Assembly: GCF_026914305.1 (NCBI RefSeq)
Contig: NZ_CP113866.1
Coordinates: forward strand, 124,001-188,000
DNA: 64,000 nt
From: Caldicellulosiruptor acetigenus
Lineage (GTDB): Bacteria > Bacillota > Thermoanaerobacteria > Caldicellulosiruptorales > Caldicellulosiruptoraceae
Reading direction: 5' to 3'
Shown: piece after piece, positions 8,897 through 18,200 of the stretch
Position numbering within the stretch: the first letter of the stretch is position 1
Layout of the letters: every line of letters starts with the position of its first letter
Notes under the pieces: model-generated
Databases searched by the model: none
Told to the model about the DNA's origin: nothing
What the model saw: only the letters and a program-made list of their open reading frames with translations
Made by a program: the position numbers and the translations under genes

Positions 8897-10675
8897 CTAC
8901 TTAGTAATAGGAATTGTCAATACAATTTCTGTGCCACTACCGACTATGCTATTTAATGAAAGCCTATATTGATTTCCAAACAAAAGTCTAAGACGTCTAT
9001 GAACATTTAAAAGGCCAATTCCACAACCATCTTTTTCTGAAAAATCAGGTATTTTATTGAGCTTATTGTTAATATGCGCAAGCTTCTCTGGTTCGATACC
9101 TTTGCCGTTATCTTTCACTTTTATGATAAGATTATTATTGTACTCCTCAATTTCTATTATAATTGTAGGGTCTTTTATACTATAGTCAAAAGCATGCTTA
9201 ATACAATTTTCTATTATTGGTTGCAACGTCATGAATGGTATTTTGTAATTTAACAAATCATCACTCTTTATATCTTTTATGAAATTTAGATTTCTTAGAT
9301 GATTATTCCTCTTGCAGACCAGAAATATATAGCTATCAATATATTCCAATTCTCTTTGCAGTGGCACTAAGGTTGAGTCTTCACGGTTTATGCTGTACTC
9401 CAAAAGGGTAGCTAACGCTGTGATCATTTCAGAGATCTCTTCTGCTCCTAAAAATTTAGCTTTCCAATTGATAACATCCAGAGTATTGAACAAAAAGTGC
9501 GGGTTTATTTGCGCTTGAAGAGCTTTTATTTGTGCATCCTTTGCAATAAGCCTTGCTTTGTATACTTGGTTGATTAAATGGTTTATCTTTTCGGTCATTC
9601 TATTAAACGAAGAGATTAAATAACCAAACTCATCCTTTCTGTTCGATTCAATTTTTATCTGCATTTCTCCATTTTCAACCTTTTTCATGTATTTAATTAG
9701 TTGATTGATTGGAGAGGTTATGTCCAGATAAATATAATTAATTAGTAGCAATGATAAGAACACGGTAATGATGAAGAGAAGAAAAAGCGTTTTAGATACT
9801 AAATTTATTTCATTTAACAGAAACTTCTTTGAAAAAAACATATAACATGTCCAACCTGAAATAGGCACATCAGACTTGACAAAATAGTAATTATTTTTAA
9901 ACTTGCTGCTAAGCTCAAATTTGTGTTTATTAACAATTAAATCTTCAAGGCCTAATAAATTAGTTGAATCTGAAAAATTAACATAAATTAGCTTATTTCG
10001 GTAAACAAAAGCGATGGCATCATAGTTTTTTATCTTTAATATTGTTATAGAGTCATACAATTTGTTTAAATTCATTTTAACAATAAGTAATCCAATTTCA
10101 TCTAAAGTGTTTCTGTCATATACTATTCTTCCTATGTAAACATCAGAATAGAGTTTATTAATTGGCTTTACATATATAATTGGCTTTCCGGCTGTTTTTT
10201 TAGCTTTCTGATAAATTGCATAAACATCTGGGCTGTCAAGCTTTTCATTTTCACGACTAACATAGTAAAGACTATTGTTTGCTGAAAAATTAAAGGCTAT
10301 TAAATTTATATCATTTCTTGATAAAAGTAAAGAATTCAGATATCCTTCAAAATCTTTTTTGAAGATATAATCAAAAAGTTCTGAGTCATCGTTTCTGTCA
10401 ATCAATGCCTTATAAAAATTGTAGATGGAGTTATCATATAAGACTTCCTGGGTAAAGTTATATATGTTTCGAGTATAGTATTCTATGATGCTTGAAATTT
10501 GAATTATATTTACTTCTTGAGATTTTAAAAATTTGTCTTTTAATATTTCAGCATATTTGAGATATCCTATGTATCCCAGTATAAGGGTTGGTATACAGGT
10601 TATAATAACAAGTGCAAAAAGTAATTTAAACTTTATTGATGTCAAACGAAATAGAGACTTGATGTATTTCATCAT
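8897..10675 (-). CDS. YesM-like sensor histidine kinase
   Basis: Membrane kinase of 592 residues. I chose the ATG at 10675 (MMKYIKS) because AAGGAGA lies eight bases upstream (10684-10690 on the complement); a longer frame to 10768 has no such site. It has a first helix at about 16-36, a large extracellular Cache-like sensor region, a second helix near 290-310, HAMP, then His_kinase with QINPHFLFNTLDVINW (His393) and HATPase_c with PIIENCIKHAF and DNGKGI. Its gene ends 28 bp from the convergent regulator at 8080, its most likely partner. The ligand is unknown. Confidence 0.9.
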   Translation of the reverse strand: MMKYIKSLFRLTSIKFKLLFALVIITCIPTLILGYIGYLKYAEILKDKFLKSQEVNIIQISSIIEYYTRNIYNFTQEVLYDNSIYNFYKALIDRNDDSELFDYIFKKDFEGYLNSLLLSRNDINLIAFNFSANNSLYYVSRENEKLDSPDVYAIYQKAKKTAGKPIIYVKPINKLYSDVYIGRIVYDRNTLDEIGLLIVKMNLNKLYDSITILKIKNYDAIAFVYRNKLIYVNFSDSTNLLGLEDLIVNKHKFELSSKFKNNYYFVKSDVPISGWTCYMFFSKKFLLNEINLVSKTLFLLFIITVFLSLLLINYIYLDITSPINQLIKYMKKVENGEMQIKIESNRKDEFGYLISSFNRMTEKINHLINQVYKARLIAKDAQIKALQAQINPHFLFNTLDVINWKAKFLGAEEISEMITALATLLEYSINREDSTLVPLQRELEYIDSYIFLVCKRNNHLRNLNFIKDIKSDDLLNYKIPFMTLQPIIENCIKHAFDYSIKDPTIIIEIEEYNNNLIIKVKDNGKGIEPEKLAHINNKLNKIPDFSEKDGCGIGLLNVHRRLRLLFGNQYRLSLNSIVGSGTEIVLTIPITK

Positions 10676-10799
10676 TGCATATGTCTCCTTGCTCAACAAT
10701 GTATACTTTAATTTTAACATGGAAGAAAAAAATGAGGTATTCTCATTTAGAATTATTGAATAATCCAAAAGAATACCTCATTTTTATTTGTGATAAACC

Positions 10800-12215
10800 T
10801 TATTTGAGATTCAAAAACTCAGCAAATATCCTACACACCTCTTCTGCCTGATCTTTATCTTCCATTTCGCTATATATTCTGAGAAGGGGTTCTGTTCCAG
10901 AAAATCTTGCCAGCACCCAGCCACCATTTTTAAAGTATACTTTTACACCGTCAATATAACTAACATCAGAAATTTCAAAAGGAAACTCAGGAAGAAGCTT
11001 TTTGTCAAAAAGTATTTCCCAGATTTTTGCTTTTTCTTCAGGTTCAAAACAAAAATCATTTTCTACCATATACAGTAACCCATACATTCGATGTATTTCA
11101 TCAAGAATTTCAGATATTCTTCTTCCAGTTTTACAAATAAGTTCTACTAACAGAGTTGCTGCAAAGATACCATCTTTACCTTTTATGTGTCCTTTGATTG
11201 TTAGTCCTCCACTGCTCTCTCCACCTATTATCGCACCGGTTTCTTCCATTTTTGCGCTAATATACTTGAAGCCAACTGGTACTTCATAACATTTTTCACC
11301 AAACGAACTTGCAATTCTGTCAAGCAAATGTGTTGTAGCTAAGTTGCGGACAGCTGGACCTTTCCATCCTTTGTACTTCAGGAAATAATAATAAAGCAGG
11401 ACCAATATATCATTTGGATGAATAAAATTGCCTTTTTCATCTATTATACCTACTCTGTCGGCATCGCCATCTGTTCCTATTCCTAAATCGTATCCTTTTT
11501 CAACAACTAAATGTTTTAAACGATAGAGCGTAGAGGTTGTGGGTGAGGGCAATCTTCCACCAAATAAGGTGTCATGTCTTTCGTGTATAGTGTCTACATC
11601 ACATCTTGCGGTAATTAATATTGTTTGCAAAGAAGTCCTTGATACTCCATACATCGGATCAAGGAGTATTTTTAGTTTTCTCTTTTTTATTGCCTCAATA
11701 TCGATCATACTAAGGATAGCATCTATATAATCATCAAATGGATCAATTATCTCAATCAAACCATTCTCAATAGCCTTTTCAAATTTAAGATGTTTTACTG
11801 AATCACTTGGCAAACCATTTGCTATGGTTTCAATTTCAGAGGTTACCTCTTGAGGAGCATCTCTTCCTTCTTCTATAAACAGTTTTATACCATTGTAATC
11901 TGCAGGATTATGACTTGCGGTTATTGTTGCACCAAATTTTGTATTGAGCTTTTTAACTGTAAACATTACAAGGGGTGTGGGGGCAACTTTGTTGATAAAG
12001 AAAATCTTTATACCATTTGCAGAAAGCACTTCAGAGAACCATCGAGCAGCTTTATCAGAAAGAAAACGGCGATCGTATCCAAGTACAATTCCATCCGAAT
12101 CAATACCTTTTTCTTTCATATAAATGCTAACTGCCTGAGCTACTTTTTGAATATTCTCCTTCGTAAAATCATCACCTATGATGGCACGCCATCCGCCTGT
12201 CCCAAACTTAATCAT
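10800..12215 (-). CDS. Phosphohexomutase (phosphoglucomutase/phosphomannomutase family), probable GlcNAc-1-P/GlcNAc-6-P mutase
   Basis: Alpha-D-phosphohexomutase of 471 residues. All four family motifs are present: catalytic serine loop TITASHNPADYNG, metal loop GTDGDADR, sugar-specificity loop GGESSGGL, and phosphate loop RFSGTEPLLRIY. The start at 12215 (MIKFGTGGWRA) has AGGAGG nine bases upstream; the extended frame would need a TTG. It is the second gene after the GH94 phosphorylase, 42 bp downstream. If GH94 makes GlcNAc-1-P, this enzyme would turn it into GlcNAc-6-P for NagA. Sequence alone does not separate a phosphoglucomutase from an N-acetyl variant, so that role rests on context. 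Confidence 0.85.
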   Translation of the reverse strand: MIKFGTGGWRAIIGDDFTKENIQKVAQAVSIYMKEKGIDSDGIVLGYDRRFLSDKAARWFSEVLSANGIKIFFINKVAPTPLVMFTVKKLNTKFGATITASHNPADYNGIKLFIEEGRDAPQEVTSEIETIANGLPSDSVKHLKFEKAIENGLIEIIDPFDDYIDAILSMIDIEAIKKRKLKILLDPMYGVSRTSLQTILITARCDVDTIHERHDTLFGGRLPSPTTSTLYRLKHLVVEKGYDLGIGTDGDADRVGIIDEKGNFIHPNDILVLLYYYFLKYKGWKGPAVRNLATTHLLDRIASSFGEKCYEVPVGFKYISAKMEETGAIIGGESSGGLTIKGHIKGKDGIFAATLLVELICKTGRRISEILDEIHRMYGLLYMVENDFCFEPEEKAKIWEILFDKKLLPEFPFEISDVSYIDGVKVYFKNGGWVLARFSGTEPLLRIYSEMEDKDQAEEVCRIFAEFLNLK

Positions 12216-12257
12216 GTAGTTTTTCCTCCTCAAATTAGTCTTATCAAAAATTAACTT

Positions 12258-14657
12258 TTACCCCATTACTACTATAACTTCATTTATGCTACCCTTGGGC
12301 TGAACAGGAACAAAATTTTTTTCAAGATCTTTACCATTTAATGTAATATACTTTACTCCTTTTTCCACTCTGTTTGGATTAAGCACTGTAATCTTATAGG
12401 TTGCTCCTCTGAATTTTCTAATCACCTCAAATTTGTCCCAGCTGCTTGGTATGCAAGGGTCAATAATTAATCCATCGATGGTAGGCCTTATGCCCAGGAT
12501 CCAATGTGTAACTGCATGATAAGCCCATCCAGCTGTTCCAGTAAGCCAAGGATGTCTTGCCCTGCCAAAAGATTTGTGATATTTTCCGTAAACAAATTGA
12601 CAGTAGCTGTATGGTTCAGCTTCACGAATTTCAATGATGTCGTTTTGATTGTAGGGAAGGAGTGCATTATAAAGCTCCATTGCTCTGCTGCCCCGACCAA
12701 GCTTACATTCGGCAACCCATGCCCATGTGTTTGCATGGCTGAATATAGCTCCATTTTCTTTAATTCCTTTATAAACTCTTGTTACAAAACCAATCTCATC
12801 ATTTGGTTTTGAGTATGGAGGATGCAAAAGGTGCAGCCCATACTTAGAGAAAAGATATTCATACACAGCATCCATTGCTGATATTCCCCGCTCATAGTCT
12901 GCAACACCAGATACTACTGCCCATGCATTTGATTCTAAATAGATTTTTCCTTCTTCAGATTCATTACTTCCAATTTTTAAGCCATTTGCTGTTATTCCTC
13001 GCAAATACCATCTGCCATCCCATAGAACATCATTGCAAATCCTTTTGATATTTTCTGCCAAAGCCGAATATTTTTCAACATCCTCTGTTTTTCCAAGATA
13101 TCTGGCAATTTCAATGAAGGATTGCACAGCCCAGTAATGCAACATTGAAACCATTGCACTTTCACCGCTACCGAGGTTTAAGCAGTCGTTCCAATCAGCT
13201 CTCAATCCCTTGGCTATTCCATGCGGCCCTACATGTTTTGCTGTAAAGTCAATAATTCGCTTCATGTGTTCATAAACTGAAGCCTGGCCTTTATCGGCAA
13301 AAGGAATTATCATATCGAGAAATTCAATTTCGCCAGTTTCTTTTATATATTCACTTATTGTGGGAATAAGCCACAGTGCATCGTCTGAGCAGGCATCTTC
13401 AATTCCGTGGATTATACTATCTTTTTTGGGTTTGGGCACTATGGTTGGAGACTTAAATTTTGGTTTTGACGATTCTTGTTCTTCAAACCATTCTGGTTCA
13501 AAAAGATGCAAACCGTAACCTTCACTTGTCTGTGCTTTTAATAATTCAATAATTCTTTGCTTGCACTTTTGAGGATTTGTATGAGGAATTGACATTGCAT
13601 CTTGAGCAGTATCTCTAAACCCAAGTCCTGTCCTTCCACCAACTTCTATAAAAGATGCAAACCTTGACCATACAACACATGTTTCGGCTTGATATAAATT
13701 CCAAATGTTTATCATTGTATTCAAGCCTTCATGAGGTGTTGTGCACTGAAAAACAGAAAGTTTATCATCCCAGTATTTTTTAAGTTCGTAAAAGCTATTG
13801 TCGACATTTTCAAACTTACTATATTTTTCTTTGATTTCCCTGCCTTTATTTCTATCCCCAACGCCCAGCATGAATATAAATCTTGTTTCTTCACCTGGTT
13901 CTAATACAAATCTCTTGTGCAGAGAAGCACAGTGATTTCCTGTCAGATCTTCACTGTTTGAACACATACCTTTTTCAACAGCAATTGGGTTTGTTTCTGT
14001 TCTGTAATTACCTATGAATATATCTCTTACACAATCAAAGCTATCTGGTTCAAAGTTAGAAGCAAAGAAGTGGTACATGTCGGGTATATAGAAAAAGTCG
14101 TATTCTATAATACCATCTTTGTAACTTGAACCACTTGCATAAAGACTCATCTGAAGATTTTGATTGTCAATTTCTATATGGTGATATGAAAACTCAGCAT
14201 AAGTAAAAATGCTAAGCTTTCTCCTGCTAATTCCTGTATTTTTTACTCTAACATCCCAAATTTCAACTGCGTCATCAAGAGGTATAAAAAGCCACTGCTC
14301 AGCATGAATATTATTGTAATCGCAGATGAACTTAGAATAGGAAAGACCGTGTCTGCAAATATATTTTGCAATGCTCAAGCTTTTTCCCACTGGTTGCCAT
14401 GAAATGCTCCAATAATCTCCTGTCTCATCATCTCTTAAGTAAACATAGTGACCGGGTCTGTCAAGTGGAATACCATTTTGTCTAAATCTTGTTATTCTGT
14501 GGTATTGAGGCGTTTTATAAAAACTATAACCGCCTGCGTTGTGTGAGATTACTGTGCACATATCTTTGACACCCAGATAATTTGTCCAGGAGACGGGGAT
14601 ATCAGGGCGTTCGATTACGTATTCTCTATTTTGGTTGTCAAAGTAACCGTATCTCAT
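12258..14657 (-). CDS. chbP: GH94 phosphorylase, probable N,N'-diacetylchitobiose phosphorylase
   Basis: Cytoplasmic enzyme of 799 residues, the usual length for this class. From recalled family sequences, its N-terminus (MRYGYFDNQNREYVIERPD, then WTNYLG, VISHNAGGYSFY, RPGHYVYLRDDETGDYWS) resembles Vibrio diacetylchitobiose phosphorylases more than cellobiose phosphorylases. Reaction: (GlcNAc)2 plus phosphate gives GlcNAc-1-P plus GlcNAc. The catalytic loop ADWNDCLNLGSGES places the general-acid Asp at about 491, with Asp488 in the same motif. No signal peptide is present. AAGGAGC lies upstream of the ATG. It is first gene of an operon with the phosphohexomutase and faces a GH18/GH20/NagA operon. 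Cellobiose phosphorylase is the main alternative; GH94 is secure and the substrate is likely but unproven. Confidence 0.85.
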   Translation of the reverse strand: MRYGYFDNQNREYVIERPDIPVSWTNYLGVKDMCTVISHNAGGYSFYKTPQYHRITRFRQNGIPLDRPGHYVYLRDDETGDYWSISWQPVGKSLSIAKYICRHGLSYSKFICDYNNIHAEQWLFIPLDDAVEIWDVRVKNTGISRRKLSIFTYAEFSYHHIEIDNQNLQMSLYASGSSYKDGIIEYDFFYIPDMYHFFASNFEPDSFDCVRDIFIGNYRTETNPIAVEKGMCSNSEDLTGNHCASLHKRFVLEPGEETRFIFMLGVGDRNKGREIKEKYSKFENVDNSFYELKKYWDDKLSVFQCTTPHEGLNTMINIWNLYQAETCVVWSRFASFIEVGGRTGLGFRDTAQDAMSIPHTNPQKCKQRIIELLKAQTSEGYGLHLFEPEWFEEQESSKPKFKSPTIVPKPKKDSIIHGIEDACSDDALWLIPTISEYIKETGEIEFLDMIIPFADKGQASVYEHMKRIIDFTAKHVGPHGIAKGLRADWNDCLNLGSGESAMVSMLHYWAVQSFIEIARYLGKTEDVEKYSALAENIKRICNDVLWDGRWYLRGITANGLKIGSNESEEGKIYLESNAWAVVSGVADYERGISAMDAVYEYLFSKYGLHLLHPPYSKPNDEIGFVTRVYKGIKENGAIFSHANTWAWVAECKLGRGSRAMELYNALLPYNQNDIIEIREAEPYSYCQFVYGKYHKSFGRARHPWLTGTAGWAYHAVTHWILGIRPTIDGLIIDPCIPSSWDKFEVIRKFRGATYKITVLNPNRVEKGVKYITLNGKDLEKNFVPVQPKGSINEVIVVMG

Positions 14658-15288
14658 TTTCTCACCGCTCCTTCTTTAAGATGCGTTATTCCAGAGCATA
14701 TCTACTACGATTGTATATTACATTTTGCTCGTTTTTAAGTATGGGATATGAATGAACTTTTTAATATGACAATAAAGAACGATAAAAGACAAAAAAAGTC
14801 AAGATTAAACAATATAATCTGAAGGCTAAAACTGTCAAATTGGTAGTTATGCCGGCTAGGGAAGAAATTTTTTAACTCAACTATAGCCGGAAGAAGGCTA
14901 GCTGAGAAGTTGTTTGTTGAATCAAGATAAGGATGAGATTGTAAGAGTAGAAAATATAAGTGAAACGGTGAGGGAAATAAAGTGTATAAAAAGATGGAAA
15001 AGAAGTTTATTCCAGCAAAGCTTGATCAATAAAAAAGATAATTTTTACACATTTTACTGCATCAAGCCATTTTTAATAAATCAAACCACCTAATATGAAT
15101 TTAAAGCGAAAATTTGCAATATGCAGATGCTTGTACCACAAACAATAAAATAGCAATATAGTCCAGCAAAAGGCAATACTTTTATATCCCCCGCATTTTA
15201 ATTTTTTATTATAGTAATAATGAAGCATTCACTTATTATCAATTTCTTATCAATTATTCCTAATGTAACGAAAGGAGGAACCAAAGTA
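14658..15288. other. 631-bp divergent intergenic region with hairpin and a short open stretch
   Basis: This region separates the GH94 and chitinase operons and must hold their promoters. A 7-bp inverted repeat CCGGCTA (14852-14858) / TAGCCGG (14884-14890) spans a 25-base loop, and GAAGGCTA recurs beside it. An open stretch without ATG (14902-15093, + strand) would encode about 63 lysine-rich residues that I cannot match to any family; it may be a decayed fragment. A TATAGT-like -10 lies near 15213. I see no tRNA or recognisable riboswitch. Confidence 0.4.
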
Positions 15289-17022
15289 ATGAGAAAGTCT
15301 TTAAGTAAGATAACTGTTTGGGTGATGATTTTTATAATAATTCAATGGGGTATTTGTTTTGTTTCGTTTGCTGCAAACGAGCCAGCAAATGAGAATGTAA
15401 CGGTTGCAATCGAAGCTATTTCAAATGTAGGATTGATTGAAGGAGACAGCAGTGGTATTACAGACTCTTATCTAAATAAAACGACAAAAAAGTACCAATT
15501 GGCAATTTTGTTTTTAAGATTGAATGGTCTTGAGAATGAAGCGATAAACTATACCTCAGCTGAGAATGATAACTTCAACGATGCAAAGCTCTTAAGTCCT
15601 CAAAATCAAGCAATTCTTTTATATTTAAAACATAATCCTGATTTGGGGTGGGCAAAGGATAAGAATTTTGAACCACTAAAAGAAGTTACTACTGAAGATT
15701 TATACACAGTGTTATTACAAGCGCTGGAGTACGAGGCAGGCGTAGATTTTGATGAAAACAATGTAATTGAGTTTGCAAACTCAATTGGAATTACGCATCT
15801 GACAGAGTCAAAGAAAGTTACTAATAAAGATGTAATAGTATCGCTTTACCAGGCGCTTAAGTTAAATGTAAAAGGAACTGAGATGAATTTAGCTACAAAA
15901 CTTACAAAAATAAATATTATTTCAGTAAATAGTGCAAGAGAAAGTGGATTTGTTATTCTTCCACCTGGCTACAAAATAGTAGGATATATACCCGCATGGA
16001 AAGAATGGGACGCAAGTAAGATTATGGGCGATAAGCTTACTCATTTAAATCTTGCATTTGCCGCTATAAAAGATGGGGTTATTGACAACGGGAAGGATAT
16101 AAATGAGAAGCATTTCAAAGAATTAAAGAAATTGAAAGAAAAATATCCACATCTGAAGATACTTATTGCTGTTGGCGGTTGGGGTGCAGAAGGGTTTTCA
16201 GATACAGCCTTAACCGAAGAATCAAGAAATAGGTTTGCAGATAGTGTAGTAGAGTATCTAAGAGCTCATAATTTAGATGGAATTGATATCGATTGGGAAT
16301 ATCCTGTAAATGGTGGTTGGGGAGCAATTAAAGCTAGACCAGAAGATAAGGTCAATTTCACGTTATTAATGAAAACTTTAAGAGAGAAATTAGATAAAGC
16401 TGGAGAGAAAGATAATAAACATTACATTTTAAGTTTTGCGGCAAGCATTAACCCATCATATTATAAGGAATGGACAGAGTTTGACAAGGTGGTTGAAATA
16501 GCAGACTATGTAAATGTAATGGAATATGATGTTCATGGTCCATGGGATAAAGTAACTGGGCATTTATCTGCTCTTGAATTGTCTGATAAAGATAACACCG
16601 GCATTTGCGGTTCATCAAGCATAAGAGGGATGATCGAAGCAGGTGCATCTCCTGATAAGCTTGTTTATGGATTTCCATTCTATGGTTATTATTGGACAGA
16701 TGTAGAGAAAAATAATAACGGATTATATCAGAAAGTTAATGGGAAGAGTGGAGATGTGCCATATGAAGAAATTCTAACAAAATATAACGAAGAAAATGGC
16801 TTCAAAAGATACTGGGATGAAAAAGCTAAAGCTGCTTATCTTTGGAATGAAGAAAAGGGTATATTTGTAACATATGAAGATCCCGAAGCGATTGCTGAGG
16901 AGGTCGCATTTATAGCAAAGAATAATCTTGGTGGAGCTATGTTTTGGGAATATACCCATGATTTTAGTGGGACCCTGTTGGATACTATAGTAGAATCGCT
17001 CTGGACTGCAGGAGAGGAGTAG
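15289..17022 (+). CDS. GH18 chitinase, secreted, with SLH-like N-terminal region
   Basis: Secreted enzyme of 577 residues that hydrolyses beta-1,4 bonds of chitin or chito-oligosaccharides. I chose the ATG at 15289, with AAAGGAGG at 15271-15278; an upstream in-frame ATG at 15220 lacks one. A signal peptide (about 1-28, ending SFAANE) is followed by a roughly 200-residue region resembling degenerate S-layer-homology repeats (VGLIEGDSSGITD and similar). The GH18 barrel starts near YKIVGYIPAW (about residue 226). The catalytic motif DGIDIDWEYP has Asp330, Asp333, Asp335 and acid Glu337; SFAASI and MEYDVHGPW are also family signatures. It is first gene of a cluster with GNAT, GH20 and NagA. GH18 spore-cortex enzymes are a less likely alternative. 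Confidence 0.88.
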   Translation: MRKSLSKITVWVMIFIIIQWGICFVSFAANEPANENVTVAIEAISNVGLIEGDSSGITDSYLNKTTKKYQLAILFLRLNGLENEAINYTSAENDNFNDAKLLSPQNQAILLYLKHNPDLGWAKDKNFEPLKEVTTEDLYTVLLQALEYEAGVDFDENNVIEFANSIGITHLTESKKVTNKDVIVSLYQALKLNVKGTEMNLATKLTKINIISVNSARESGFVILPPGYKIVGYIPAWKEWDASKIMGDKLTHLNLAFAAIKDGVIDNGKDINEKHFKELKKLKEKYPHLKILIAVGGWGAEGFSDTALTEESRNRFADSVVEYLRAHNLDGIDIDWEYPVNGGWGAIKARPEDKVNFTLLMKTLREKLDKAGEKDNKHYILSFAASINPSYYKEWTEFDKVVEIADYVNVMEYDVHGPWDKVTGHLSALELSDKDNTGICGSSSIRGMIEAGASPDKLVYGFPFYGYYWTDVEKNNNGLYQKVNGKSGDVPYEEILTKYNEENGFKRYWDEKAKAAYLWNEEKGIFVTYEDPEAIAEEVAFIAKNNLGGAMFWEYTHDFSGTLLDTIVESLWTAGEE

Positions 17023-17059
17023 AACAAATTCAAAGGTTGAATTCTATTATTAGTCAACA

Positions 17060-17130
17060 AGCACTTACTCTGGATGTCTGCTTAATCATTCAGAGTAAGT
17101 GCTATATTTTATGTAAGTGCTATATTTTAT
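17060..17130 (+). terminator. Hairpin plus 18-bp tandem repeat after the chitinase gene
   Basis: AGCACTTACTCTG (17060-17072) pairs with CAGAGTAAGTGCT (17091-17103), a 13-bp perfect stem with an 18-base loop. The 3' arm and its tail, GTAAGTGCTATATTTTAT, are duplicated exactly and in tandem at 17095-17112 and 17113-17130. The hairpin probably terminates or attenuates the chitinase transcript. The second copy looks like a slippage duplication. Confidence 0.7.
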
Positions 17131-17192
17131 GCTAAAATAATATTGATAGAAAAAATTGACTGTTGTAAAAGTTATGAAAGGAAGGTATTTCT

Positions 17193-18161
17193 ATGGAATT
17201 TGGAACCTTAAAAGAACCAGAGCTTGAAAAATGGTTTTACCATTGTGCGAGTGTTTTTGGAGATAACCAAAATTTAGAGTACTGGCTGGATTATTTCAAA
17301 AGACATTATTTCAATGATCCTTTCAAGGATCTTAGCAGCATTTTTGTGGCGGTAGACGATAGTATTATAGCAAGCACAGTAAGATTATTTTACAGAAGGG
17401 TATATTTTCATGGTAAAGAAATAACTGTTGGTGGAATAGGAGAGGTCAGTACAAAACCTCAGTACAGAGGAATGGGGCTTGCATCAACCCTACTTCGCAT
17501 GGCAATAGATACAATGGGAGAGAAAAAGTTTTCTATTTCAATTCTTTTTGCGTCACTTCATAATTTTTATGGCAAACTTGGCTATAAAGTATTGACGAGG
17601 GAATTTTGTTTACTTGACAGAAATACCTTTCGTAAATATTATGAATCTAAAACTGCTCAGGCAGGAGAAGTAAAAGAAATAAAATTATCAGACAACGATA
17701 TTGAAATTATGGATGAGATCTACAGGCTTTATTCAGCTAATTTTAATGGTCCTGTTGTTAGAAACAGGGAATATTGGCTTAGCTGGGTTAAGTTTGAGCC
17801 TAAAAAAAGCTTGGGATATTTTATTGATGGCAGATTGGCTGCTTATTTGTTTTATAGGAAGAATGGGGAAGAAGTAATCATACTGGAATATGGCTGCTCT
17901 GACTCATCAAGCAAAAAAATACCTTTGATGGAGTTTACAAGATTTATTATGAACGATGAAGATGCACAGACCATTAGATATCCCAAGGCAATCTACTCAG
18001 AGCTTACTGGGTGTGCTGAGCTTAAGGACAATAGTTTGATGGTAAATCTTATTACTCCTTTCAAGCTGGAGGGCTTACTTATCGATTCTACAGAAAAGCT
18101 AATGAATATCCTAACAAGAGAGCCACACAAATTTCTATTTTGGGGTACTGATAATTTTTAA
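17193..18161 (+). CDS. GNAT-family acetyltransferase of unknown substrate
   Basis: Cytoplasmic protein of 322 residues with a GNAT fold in its N-terminal half. The acetyl-CoA loop is visible as VSTKPQYRGMGLASTLLRMA (about residues 88-107), followed by HNFYGKLGYKVL, typical of motif B. The C-terminal half (about 150-322) resembles the second domain of Eis-like or sterol-carrier-like GNATs but I cannot assign it firmly. AAAGGAAGG precedes the ATG. The gene lies between the chitinase and GH20 genes, 39 bp upstream of the latter, so it is probably in the same operon. An amino-sugar or glucosamine-oligosaccharide substrate is a guess from context. Confidence 0.75.
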   Translation: MEFGTLKEPELEKWFYHCASVFGDNQNLEYWLDYFKRHYFNDPFKDLSSIFVAVDDSIIASTVRLFYRRVYFHGKEITVGGIGEVSTKPQYRGMGLASTLLRMAIDTMGEKKFSISILFASLHNFYGKLGYKVLTREFCLLDRNTFRKYYESKTAQAGEVKEIKLSDNDIEIMDEIYRLYSANFNGPVVRNREYWLSWVKFEPKKSLGYFIDGRLAAYLFYRKNGEEVIILEYGCSDSSSKKIPLMEFTRFIMNDEDAQTIRYPKAIYSELTGCAELKDNSLMVNLITPFKLEGLLIDSTEKLMNILTREPHKFLFWGTDNF

Positions 18162-18200
18162 CAAGATATAAAATTGTCTGCAGAAGGGAGATATCACAAA

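Noticed and set aside
10676-10768. 31-residue N-terminal extension of the kinase at 8897
   Set aside because: The internal ATG at 10675 has a well-spaced AAGGAGA; the extension has none and is unlike the N-termini of the other kinases.
14851-14890. CCGGCTA/TAGCCGG hairpin as a riboswitch or terminator
   Set aside because: Seven base pairs with a 25-base loop, no U-tract, and no conserved core of a known riboswitch class that I could recognise.
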